Of a stretch of 64,000 nucleotides of DNA, positions 20,906-28,992 are shown piece by piece (position 1 is the first letter of the stretch; every line of letters begins with the position of its first letter). The stretch covers positions 141,606 through 205,605 of the forward strand of contig JAGTXO010000060.1 of NCBI GenBank assembly GCA_019448385.1, given 5' to 3'. The stretch comes from Diacronema lutheri (lineage: Eukaryota > Haptophyta > Pavlovophyceae > Pavlovales > Pavlovaceae). The position numbers and the translations under genes are program-made. Under the pieces are notes generated by a model that saw nothing but the letters and a program-made list of their open reading frames with translations, did no database searches and was not told where the DNA came from.

Positions 20906-22933
20906 CTAGGCGAAGCGATACACACACAATCTTCCAAACCCCTTCTCCTCCTCCTCACCGCCGCCCGGCGCGAGGCCCAGGCGCTCGCAGCGCGCGAATG
21001 TGCGGAGCAGCGCGACAGCGAGGAGCTGCAGCTCGACAAGCGCGAGCGTGGATGCCGGGCATCGCTTCGCACCGGCAGAGAACGGGAGCCACGCCGCGCG
21101 CTGGCTCGCGGCGCGAGGCGGCGCGGGCTGTGCGTGGCGCGCGGGATCGAACGAGCCGCCATCGTTGCCCCAGATTGCGGGCAGCCGCTGGAGCAGCCAT
21201 GGCGAGACGACGAGCAGCTCGTCTTCCCCGAGCGCCGGCCCGATGGTGTCGTCGGCACGCGCGTCGCCGTCGTCGCCAACGCCGTCATCGACACCATCTC
21301 CGGCAGCGTTGCCGCCGGCGGCCGTACATGGCGGGCCGGCCGCGCGGCGCGCGGCCCGCGCGCACGCGGGCAACGCCGCCGGCACGCCGCCGCGCGCGCG
21401 CAGGCGCAGGTGCAAGATGCCCGGGTGGAGGCGAAGAACTTCGGCGACAAGCGCGCACACGCGCGGCAGCGGCGCGCGCGCGTGCGCGGCGGGCGGCGCG
21501 CCGTCGTCGGGGCGCGCCGCGCGCGCGTGCGCGGCCGGGTTGGCGAACGCCACAAGTTCCGCGCGCGGGAAGTCGTCGCCGCTGTCGTCGTCGCCGCTCG
21601 CGCGCGGCGCGCCGCCCGCGCGCGGCGCGCCGCCCGCGCCGCGCCGCGCCACGCCATCGCGCCGTCCGCCATCGTGGTGCGCGGCCAGCGCCGCCGTGAC
21701 CTCTGCGCGCGCGAGGTCGACGGCTCTGGCGTGCGCGCCACGCGCGTCGCGCGCGCGATCCGCGCCGCCGTCCGGCACCGCCGCGCCGCCGCCGTCGACG
21801 CACAGCATGTCGATAAGCGCGGCGATCTCCGTCGCCGAGTTGAGCGAGGCGAAGATTAGGCCGATCGTCTGCGCGATCGCTTCGGCGCGCACGGTGTCGG
21901 CGGGCTCGTTCGACGCGCGCGCAGCAAGGAGCGCGCTCACAACGCCCGACGCGCGCGCAGCGCCGTCGCAGCCGTCCGCCGCCGCTACGCCCGCCGCGCG
22001 CGCGCGCGCGGCGTCGAGGCCACGCGTGCGCGCGTCGACCTCCGCCGCGGCCGCGCGCGCGAGCTGCGCGTCCACGCGTGCGCCAACGAGCTCGCGCAGC
22101 CTCGCACTCAACCGCGCGAGGCGCGCGGCGGCGTCGGCGCGCGCGCTCGTGGCGACGACGTCGCCGCCCGGCGCGCGCGCGCGCGGCTTTCCGCTCGCAG
22201 CCGTCGCGTCCGCCTCGGCGGCGATGGCCTGCAGCTCCTCGAAAAGCGCGACGGTGCGCAGCGCGGCACGCCGCGCTGCCGCGCGCGCAGCCTCGCCCTC
22301 GCCTCCATCAACGCCGCCGCCGCCGCCGCCGTCTCCGCCGCCACCGCCGCTGCGACCGCCGTCGCGTCCGAGAAGTGTCTCGGAAACTTCGAGCGCGAAC
22401 AGCTGGGCGAGGCGGTGGACGGCGCAAATGGGCACGCAGCGCAGCGGCGAGCGCGCTTGCGCGTCGACCAGCGCGGCGCACAACCGCGCGCAGCACCGCC
22501 GCAGCTCAGGCAGCGCCGCGCGCACGTGCGCGTCGCTGAAGATTGGCCGGAGCGCGGCGCGCGCGCGTGTGTGCTCCGCGCCGCGCTGGAGGAGAAGCGA
22601 GCCGCCGAGGAAGGGGCGGTAGCGCTCGTACGCGGTCAGGTCGCGCTCGAAGACGCCCGACTCGCATACCCGCCGCGCGAGCGTCGGGCACGTGATCAGC
22701 ACGAACGGCGCGGCGCCCGCCGGCGGGCGCACGCGCACGCACCGCTCCCGCGGGCATGCGGCGGCGGCGAGCAGCAGCGCGTCACGCGAGGGCGGCTGGC
22801 GCAGGACGAGCTCGTGCATCGGCGGCGCGCCATGTGCGTGTGCCGCGCGCGCGCGCGCGCGCCGCCGATGCGCGGCGTAAACGAGCACTGCGACGGTGAT
22901 GCCGAGCGCGAACGTCGTCGCCGTTCCCGCCAT
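20906..22933 (-). CDS. cytochrome P450
   Basis: Single exon, 675 aa, longer than the usual about 500 because of Gly/Ala/Asp-rich inserts. The N-terminus is a membrane anchor (TTFALGITVAVLVYAAHRRR). The heme-binding loop is WLPFSAGAKRCPASTLALVE with the thiolate Cys. The K-helix ExxR is VAEVLRLHP. The I-helix (IGLIFASLNSATEIAALI) lacks the usual acid-Thr pair. It is an ER-type haem monooxygenase; the substrate cannot be told. It starts 27 bp from the divergent GHMP kinase. Confidence 0.8.
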   Translation of the reverse strand: MAGTATTFALGITVAVLVYAAHRRRARARAAHAHGAPPMHELVLRQPPSRDALLLAAAACPRERCVRVRPPAGAAPFVLITCPTLARRVCESGVFERDLTAYERYRPFLGGSLLLQRGAEHTRARAALRPIFSDAHVRAALPELRRCCARLCAALVDAQARSPLRCVPICAVHRLAQLFALEVSETLLGRDGGRSGGGGGDGGGGGGVDGGEGEAARAAARRAALRTVALFEELQAIAAEADATAASGKPRARAPGGDVVATSARADAAARLARLSARLRELVGARVDAQLARAAAAEVDARTRGLDAARARAAGVAAADGCDGAARASGVVSALLAARASNEPADTVRAEAIAQTIGLIFASLNSATEIAALIDMLCVDGGGAAVPDGGADRARDARGAHARAVDLARAEVTAALAAHHDGGRRDGVARRGAGGAPRAGGAPRASGDDDSGDDFPRAELVAFANPAAHARAARPDDGAPPAAHARAPLPRVCALVAEVLRLHPGILHLRLRARGGVPAALPACARAARRAAGPPCTAAGGNAAGDGVDDGVGDDGDARADDTIGPALGEDELLVVSPWLLQRLPAIWGNDGGSFDPARHAQPAPPRAASQRAAWLPFSAGAKRCPASTLALVELQLLAVALLRTFARCERLGLAPGGGEEEEKGFGRLCVYRFA

Positions 22934-22960
22934 CGCCGTCGCGCTTTAAGTAGCAAGTCC
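22934..22960. promoter_or_regulatory. 27-bp divergent intergenic region (P450 / GHMP kinase)
   Basis: The two start codons are supported by N-terminal motifs on both sides (P450 membrane anchor; GHMP motif 1 at residue 16), so the spacer really is this short. Transcription must start inside one or both coding regions or from this spacer. Confidence 0.45.
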
Positions 22961-24857
22961 ATGATGGCGCACGTCGACGAGGAGCCGCCGGTGGAGCTCT
23001 TCGTGCCCGGGCGCATCTGTCTCTTCGGCGAGCATTCCGACTGGGCGGGCGGGTACCGTCGACACTCGAGCGCTATCCCCGTCGGCGCGTGCCTCGTCTC
23101 GGGCACCAACCAAGGGCTGCACGCGCGCGCGTGCCGCCACCCGACCTCGCTCATCGTCCGCTCGTCGTCGCACACGGGCGAGCGGCACGGCCCGTTCGAG
23201 GTGCCGATGGAGCCGGGCGCGCTCCTCGCCGTCGCGCATAGCGGCTCGTACTGGTCTTACGCCGCGGGCGTTGCGTGCGTCGCGCCAGCGCGCGCGCCGC
23301 GCGACGCCAGCGCGCGCGCCGCGCGCCGCGACCGCGCGCGCGCCGCACCGGCGGACGCGCGCCCGACGAGCACCGCGCGCGCGTGGCGCGCGCAGCTACG
23401 TGGTGCTTGAGCGCTTCGCCGTGTGCGGCCTCGAGCTCGACAACTACGCGACGACGCTCCCCGCGGAGAAGGGCCTCTCCTCCTCCGCCGCGCTGTGCGT
23501 GCTCGTCGCGCGCGCCTTCTCTGAAGCGTACGGCCTCCGGTTGAGCGTGCGCGGCGAGATGGAGCTCGCGTATCTCGGCGAGACGACCACACCGTCGCAA
23601 TGCGGGCGCATGGACCAGTGCTGCGCGTTCGGTGTCCAGCCCGTGCGCGCTCGGCACGCACGCGCGCCCCTCGGCTGCGCTGCGCCTCTGTGTCACCCGT
23701 TCGGCGCGCCGCCAATGCCCCGGTGCAGGTGCTGATGGAGTTTGATGGCGACCACGTGTCCTCGCGCGCCCTAACCGTCGGCGCGCCCATCCACCTCGTG
23801 ATCGCCGAGCTGCGCGCTTCCAAGGACACGGTGCGCATCCTGCACGATTTGAACAGCTGCTACCCACTTCCAGACACACCCGCCAAGGCGAACGTTCACT
23901 GGCTGCTCGGTGAGTTCAATCGGCAGGTCATCGCGCGCGCCGTCGGCGCGCTCGAGCAGGGCGACGCGCGCGCGCTCGGCGCGCTGATGGCGCAGGCGCA
24001 GGCCGAATTCGACCGGTGCGCCACGCCCCTCTGCCCGTCCGAGCTCTCCGCGCCTGTCCTGCACCGCGTCCTCGCCCATGCCGCGCTACAGCCGCACATC
24101 TACGGCGGCAAGGGCGTCGGCTCGCAGGTGCGCGCATGCGCGCGCGCGAGCAGTGCGCGCGCGCGCGCGCGTCCGCGCGGCACCCGCGCCCGCACGCGCC
24201 CGCACGCGCCCGCGCGCGCACAGCGTGGCGCGGCAGTCCGGCGCGGCAGTCCGGCTGATCCGCTCTCGCTGCCCGCGGCGCTGCCCGCGGCGCCGGCTGC
24301 GTGCGTGGCCGCGCGCGCGCCTCCGCGCACGCGCCCGCCCCTCCCCACAGGGCGACGGGTGCGCGCAGCTGCTCGCGCGCTCCCACGAGGACGCGGCGGC
24401 CGTTGCGGCGATCCTCAACGCCGATTTTCAAATGGACTGCCTCCATCTGACGCTCGGCGAGGAAAGCACCGATGGGCGCGCGGCGCCGGGCGCTGCCGAC
24501 GCGTCGGACGGCGCCGGCGCGAACGCCGACTCGGCCGAGCGTGGCGCGCGCGCGCGTGCGCCCCCGCGCGACGCTGCGAGCCAGGTGCCAGCCGTGCAGC
24601 CCGTGCGCGCGCCGGCCGGCGGCGTGGCCGCCGCGCTGCAACAGCCTGTGCCCGCGCACGCGCTCGCTGACGCACGGCTTGTCAACGAACGCGCGGCCGA
24701 GGTGGAGGCGGTCGCCGCGGCCGCTTGGCAGGCGAGCGCGTGGGCGCGCGGCGCGGCGGCAGGCGCGCTCGCCGCCGTGGCCGTCAGCGCGGCACTCGCC
24801 ATGATGTGTCGTGGCGGAAGCGCAAAGGTCGCCGAGGTGCCTGGTGCACGCCGGTGA
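22961..24857 (+). CDS. GHMP-family sugar kinase with C-terminal membrane anchor, 4 exons
   Basis: Exons 22961-23274, 23396-23642, 23729-24127, 24351-24857; 488 aa. Motif 1 is FVPGRICLFGEHSDWAGGYR, motif 2 is LPAEKGLSSSAALCVL, and motif 3 lies around YGGKGVGSQGDG. GRMDQCCAFG and FNRQVIARA also match a galactokinase/mevalonate-kinase-like group that I recall from bacteria and algae; the true substrate is unknown. All three introns are GT-AG (GTGCGT or GTGCGC). After the kinase fold comes an about 100-residue Ala/Arg-rich spacer and a hydrophobic segment (GALAAVAVSAALAMMC) close to the C-terminus, which looks like a tail anchor and is unusual for GHMP kinases. Confidence 0.85.
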
Positions 24858-24986
24858 CGGTCTCGGATCTGCCGGTTTGCCGGATCTCAGTTGACACGAA
24901 CCGTCTTTCGTCCCTCTTCAATCGATACACTGCAGCCGGGGAATGCCGTGGCGCCCGCAGCCGCTCCAGTCTTCACCCCGCGGCCA

Positions 24987-25310
24987 TCACGACCCGTCAT
25001 CCCCGTCGTTGAGGTGGACCTCGATGCCGTGCGCCGTCTGTATGGCCCTCGCGGCGTCCTCGAGCGACTCGCGCTCCCAAAGCAGCCAGCGCGACCAAAA
25101 GCCGGCCTTGCGCGGATCCTGCCAATCCTCGCCGCTTGAGCCGTGTCGCGCGATGTACGCCTCGCGCTTCGCCTTGTCGTGGTGCTGCGTGAAGTCCTTG
25201 TTTCCCTCGCCGCCAAAATGGATGTTGGCCTTCTCGCCGTCCGGGAACGTGACCGTCGCGTGCCACTTCTTCCCCTTCCGGCTGGAGCGGCTCACGCTGG
25301 CGCGAATCAT
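24987..25310 (-). CDS. small basic protein resembling a family shared by algae and large algal viruses
   Basis: Single exon, 107 aa. SSRKGKKWHATVTFPDGEK, IHFGGEGNKDFTQHHD, REAYIARH, DPRKAGFWSRWLLW and an acidic end match a short uncharacterised family I recall (probably Pfam DUF5754) from giant viruses and algae; this is memory, not a search. No signal peptide. Convergent with the GHMP kinase (129 bp) and divergent from SF3B6 (289 bp). Confidence 0.75.
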   Translation of the reverse strand: MIRASVSRSSRKGKKWHATVTFPDGEKANIHFGGEGNKDFTQHHDKAKREAYIARHGSSGEDWQDPRKAGFWSRWLLWERESLEDAARAIQTAHGIEVHLNDGDDGS

Positions 25311-25599
25311 GCCGCCTCCGCTGACCGGCGGAGAGTGGACGGGCCGGACGGGCTGACCAATGTAAAAGGTAAAAAGTTAAAAACCTAGATCCAGGCCTTC
25401 AAAAAGCCGCCATCGTCCGACCCGCGTGGCCGCGCTTGCCGCGCCCCGCGCTCGAGCAGGCGCGCGCGCGCGTCTCCGCGCACGCGAGCCCGCATCCACG
25501 GAAGGACCATTTATCCTCTTCGCTCACCGCCACGCTTGCCGCACCCTCTCTCGACCGCCCGGCCATCGCAGGCGACGCGCCGCTGGCCTCCGGCACGCC

Positions 25600-25980
25600 A
25601 TGGCGGGCGTGCGCGCGCGGCAGCAGCGGCTGGCGCCGGAGGTGAACCGCGTGCTCTACGTGCGCAATCTGCCATTCAAGATCACCGCCGACGAGATGTA
25701 CGACATCTTCGGCAAGTACGGCGCGATCCGGCAGATCCGTCTCGGCAGCGCAAACGACACGCGCGGCACCGCGTTTGTCGTGTACGAGGACATCTACGAC
25801 GCGAAGACGGCGCTCGACCACCTCGCCGGCTTCAACGTGTGCGGCCGGTACCTCGTCGTGCTCTATTACCAGCAGACGCGCATGCAGAAGAAGCTCGACA
25901 CGACCAAGAAGGCGCAGGAGCTCAAGCGCGCGAGGGAACAGCTCGGCCTCGACGAGGAGGACGACGCTGAAGATTCGTGA
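25600..25980 (+). CDS. SF3B6: splicing factor 3B subunit 6 (p14)
   Basis: 126 aa, the same length as the human protein. One RRM with RNP2 LYVRNLP and RNP1-like GTAFVVYED, the [14 protein letters not shown] strand, and the C-terminal basic/acidic helix ([19 protein letters not shown]). p14 contacts the branch-point adenosine inside the U2 snRNP. ATG 25600 is chosen because [20 protein letters not shown] matches the family N-terminus; upstream codons in the same frame are unlikely to be used. Single exon. Confidence 0.95.
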   Translation: MAGVRARQQRLAPEVNRVLYVRNLPFKITADEMYDIFGKYGAIRQIRLGSANDTRGTAFVVYEDIYDAKTALDHLAGFNVCGRYLVVLYYQQTRMQKKLDTTKKAQELKRAREQLGLDEEDDAEDS

Positions 25981-26212
25981 CGTAGCGATCACGGCGCGGC
26001 GGATGCGTCGCGCGGGTGGGGGTGGCGATGCGTGCCGACGTGGTCCGTGCTCGCGGGTTGGTGTACTCATGCAAAGCGCACCCGACGCTGCGTGCATACT
26101 TTCGCTCGCTCCGTTCGTCATGCCACCCCCCCCCCCCCCCCCCCACCACCTTAAGTATTTTCAACTGAACATTTCGACATTCCCCTCCGCCCGCCGCGCA
26201 CCGCAGCACTCA

Positions 26213-27001
26213 TCACACAAGTGGCAACTGCTGTGGTTCGCGCGCGCGCGCGCGTATTGCGCGCGCTGCTGCAAACGCGGCTGCAAAAGCTGCGAGAGAC
26301 GCTGTGCCGGCCTGCAGCTTGCCCGCGGCAAGCGGTGAAGCCGCCGTCTCGCTCACGCCTTCCGGCAGCAGCCTGCCTGTGCGCCGCGCCGCACCGTGCA
26401 GCTCGGCGCGTAGCCGCCCGGCCGAGCGCGACACCCCCCCGCCGTCGATGGCGGCGAGAAGGTCACGCACCTGCCGCGTGGCGAGCGCCTTGTCCGGATG
26501 GCGGCCGGCGCAGGTGAGCTTGATGTCATTGAAGAGGACCATCGTTTTGCCCGCGCTTCCCGCCGCGTGCGTCTGCGCCAGCTCGCGGTACCGGTTGAGG
26601 CACACCGCCGAGCCGCACGCCGACGCGAACGTCTGCTCGTCCGGGAAGGGCGGCGCGCCCGGCTCATCCATCGCAATGATGTGCGCGAAAATGGGCGCGA
26701 CACATGCGTCACACAAGAAAGTCAGCGTGTGCTGCGCGCTCGTGAGTTCGACGCCCTCCGCGCTCCCTTCCTCCTCCTCCGCGATCAGGATCTCGAGCAG
26801 GCTTGGGACCATCGAGCAGTCGACGCACTCGGCCGGCGGCTGGACAGCCGCGCAGTCATCGCGCCGGCAGATGGAGGCGAGCACCTCTTTGATCGGTGTT
26901 GACGTACTCGCCGAGATGGCGGGGCACGACTGCGCCGCACCGCTGTCGGCGAGGAGCAGGCAGCAGGCGAGCAGCCCGGGTCGTCTCAAGTGGCCGCCCA
27001 T
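26213..27001 (-). CDS. secreted Cys-containing protein, unknown
   Basis: 262 aa from ATG 27001 (an in-frame ATG at 27076 would hide the signal peptide). MGGHLRRPGLLACCLLLADSG is a signal peptide. The mature part has spaced Cys (CRRDDC, CVDCSMV, FLCDACV, SACGSAVC, KLTCAG) suggesting disulfides. The C-terminal about 60 residues are Ala/Arg-rich. Family not recognised; it could be a saposin-like or cell-surface protein. Single exon. Confidence 0.55.
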   Translation of the reverse strand: MGGHLRRPGLLACCLLLADSGAAQSCPAISASTSTPIKEVLASICRRDDCAAVQPPAECVDCSMVPSLLEILIAEEEEGSAEGVELTSAQHTLTFLCDACVAPIFAHIIAMDEPGAPPFPDEQTFASACGSAVCLNRYRELAQTHAAGSAGKTMVLFNDIKLTCAGRHPDKALATRQVRDLLAAIDGGGVSRSAGRLRAELHGAARRTGRLLPEGVSETAASPLAAGKLQAGTASLAAFAAAFAAARAIRARAREPQQLPLV

Positions 27002-27207
27002 GCTGAAATGCGGCGCTCCGCAGGTTTTTTTCGCGCGCACGAAATGCGATGGTGAATGGTGATGCGGCCGCGCCACTCACAAGTGGCTCCCGCTGACGAG
27101 CAGGGCGATACATTCGGGTCCCTTCACAATTGGACGGGCGCATTTTGGCCGCTCTCGGTAGGAGAAAGCCCTGCGTGGTTGACCCGACGTCGGAGCGAGG
27201 GAGCCGT

Positions 27208-27567
27208 TCAGGCTTCCGCCGCTGCCGGTGCGCCGCGCAGCTGGCCGTGCTCGTCGACGCCGAGGCGCGCTTGCTGCTCGGCCGTATAAACCGCCGCCGT
27301 CCACGTGCCCATGTCCCGCTCACCCGCCGGCTTCTCGCCCTCGCCGCGCGTCCACGCCGGCCCGATGAGGCCGACGCGGCCCTGCGGCTGCGGCGGCACG
27401 CCGTCGCCCGCGCCCGGCGCCGAGCCGGCGGGCTGGCCGTGCTCGTCGACGCCGAGGCGCGCTTGCTGCTCGGCCGTGTAGACTGAAGCTGTCCACGTGC
27501 CCATGTCCCGCTCGCCCGCCGGCTTCTCGCCCTCGCCGCGCGTCCACGGCGGCCCGAGAGCGCGCAT
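27208..27567 (-). CDS. two-repeat protein with GEKPAGERDMGTWT motif
   Basis: 119 aa consisting mainly of two copies of an about 45-residue unit, each with WTRGEGEKPAGERDMGTWTA, VYTAEQQARLGVDEHGQ, joined by a short Pro/Gln linker. The repeat is also visible in DNA: 27241-27368 and 27433-27560 align with few differences, 192 bp apart. I recall proteins with this motif in algal genomes but no function. No signal peptide or membrane segment. The start is uncertain because the frame stays open further upstream. Confidence 0.6.
   Translation of the reverse strand: MRALGPPWTRGEGEKPAGERDMGTWTASVYTAEQQARLGVDEHGQPAGSAPGAGDGVPPQPQGRVGLIGPAWTRGEGEKPAGERDMGTWTAAVYTAEQQARLGVDEHGQLRGAPAAAEA
27241..27560. 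repeat. direct repeat (2 x about 128 bp) encoding the repeat protein
   Basis: Copies at 27241-27368 and 27433-27560 share long identical blocks and differ at scattered positions, consistent with an internal gene duplication. Confidence 0.85.
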
Positions 27568-27673
27568 GGGACGCCCTCCTGCCGAACCTCGGGAGGACGC
27601 GGATAGGAAGATTTGATTTGGGTGAAGAGTTGCAAAAGCAACTCAAACCGAAGGCGCGAAACCAAACGTCGCG

Positions 27674-28675
27674 ATGCCCACTTCAGCGACGCCAAACACT
27701 CCGAAGACGGTGCCGGTCGTCTGCCGGAAGCTGTGGCTCACCGCGGGGCTTGCGTTCACGGCGGGGTACACTGACGTAATCTGCATTGCGCGCTACGGCT
27801 GCTTTGCCGCGATGCAGACGGGCAACTTGATCTACACTTCGCTGGCGCTCACGAGCAACGGCGCGACCGGCCTCTACCACCTCGTGCCCATCGCGGCCAA
27901 CTTTGCGGGCGTGGTGCTCCTTGGCGGATGGGTCGTACGCAAGCCGTGGCTGATCGCTCCGCTCGGCGCACCGCTCCTTCTCGCCTCCTTCCTCGCGTGC
28001 GACGCGCTCACGTGGGCCGGGTACGGCGGTGGGCTCGGAGGGAAGCTGCTCGTCTGCTTTCCCGCGCTCGCGATGGGCGCGCAGAACACGCTGACCAAGG
28101 AAGGCGAGCTGGGGCTGATGACGACGCTGCTCACGGGCAATCTGCAGCGCGTCGGCATCTCGGTCTCGATGGTCCTCCACGGCGACGAGATCGACTGGGA
28201 CGAGGTATGCTCATCCGGCGCACTCGCGCGCGCGCCCGACCCGCTCGGTGCAGCGCGCGCAGCGCGCGCGACGCCGGCGTTCCTCCTGACGCGCCGCCGT
28301 CCTGCCACCGCACCCACGCCTGCGCGCGATCTGGCCCCCGCGCTCACGTTCCCCCCCCCCCCCCCCCCCCCTCCCCGCCGGAGCGCACAGGTGCTCACGG
28401 TGGTCACATGCTTGACGGTGATTTTCTCGACACTGCTCGGCGCAATCATCGGAGCGTCCGCGTCGTTCTTCCTTGGTGCGTGGGCGCTCGTCCCTGCGGG
28501 TGCGATTCAGCTTTTCTGCGTGGTCGGCTATGCCAATGCGTATGCTCCTGCGTGCCTGCCGTGCGCGCGCACGGGCATTTCAGGCGCTGCCGCCGAGACG
28601 CGTGGCGTGGCGAGCGGCAACACGCAGCCGCTCCTCGCGGCCGGGCCGCCTGCGGTGGCCACAGCGGTCGTCTGA
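27674..28675 (+). CDS. DUF1275/YoaK-family membrane protein, 2 exons
   Basis: Exons 27674-28204 and 28391-28675, 271 aa. About six membrane helices. The family signature GYTDVICIARYGCFAAMQTGNLIY near residue 30, MGAQNTLTKEGELGLMTTLLTGNL and the last helix pair are typical. Donor GTATGC and acceptor CAG join GDEIDWDE to VLTVVTCLTV. The 186-nt intron is a multiple of three without stops, so retention would insert 62 residues rather than end the protein. Molecular function of the family is unknown. Confidence 0.85.
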   Translation: MPTSATPNTPKTVPVVCRKLWLTAGLAFTAGYTDVICIARYGCFAAMQTGNLIYTSLALTSNGATGLYHLVPIAANFAGVVLLGGWVVRKPWLIAPLGAPLLLASFLACDALTWAGYGGGLGGKLLVCFPALAMGAQNTLTKEGELGLMTTLLTGNLQRVGISVSMVLHGDEIDWDEVCSSGALARAPDPLGAARAARATPAFLLTRRRPATAPTPARDLAPALTFPPPPPPPPRRSAQVLTVVTCLTVIFSTLLGAIIGASASFFLGAWALVPAGAIQLFCVVGYANAYAPACLPCARTGISGAAAETRGVASGNTQPLLAAGPPAVATAVV

Positions 28676-28992
28676 GGCGAGGGCGCGGCGCCGTGCCCGT
28701 CCAGTCGGGGTCTTGTCGCTCAGAGCGGGTATTATTTTGTCTCCGACGATCTTCGGGCCTCGGCGTGCGCGTGCGCGTCGGCCGGTGGTGTGATTGACGG
28801 CAGCCACCGGTGCGGCGGCGCGCGGGCGGCGGCGCGCGGTGGCTAGGCGCGTGTGGGCCTTTGGGCCTGCTCCGCCTGGCGCCTCGCTGCGCACTTCCTG
28901 ACCCCATCCGTCGACCCGTCGGAAAGCGTCGTTAGTATTATTTTGTCTGGCTGGGCGGAATCGAGAGAACTCGGACTGACGCCGACATTCCT
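28676..28992. other. tandem intergenic region with repeated A/T motif
   Basis: No gene seen. The motif tattattttgtct occurs twice, at about 28731 and 28936: once about 55 bp after the upstream stop and once about 57 bp before the next ATG. It may mark 3'-end formation or a promoter; this is inference. Confidence 0.35.
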
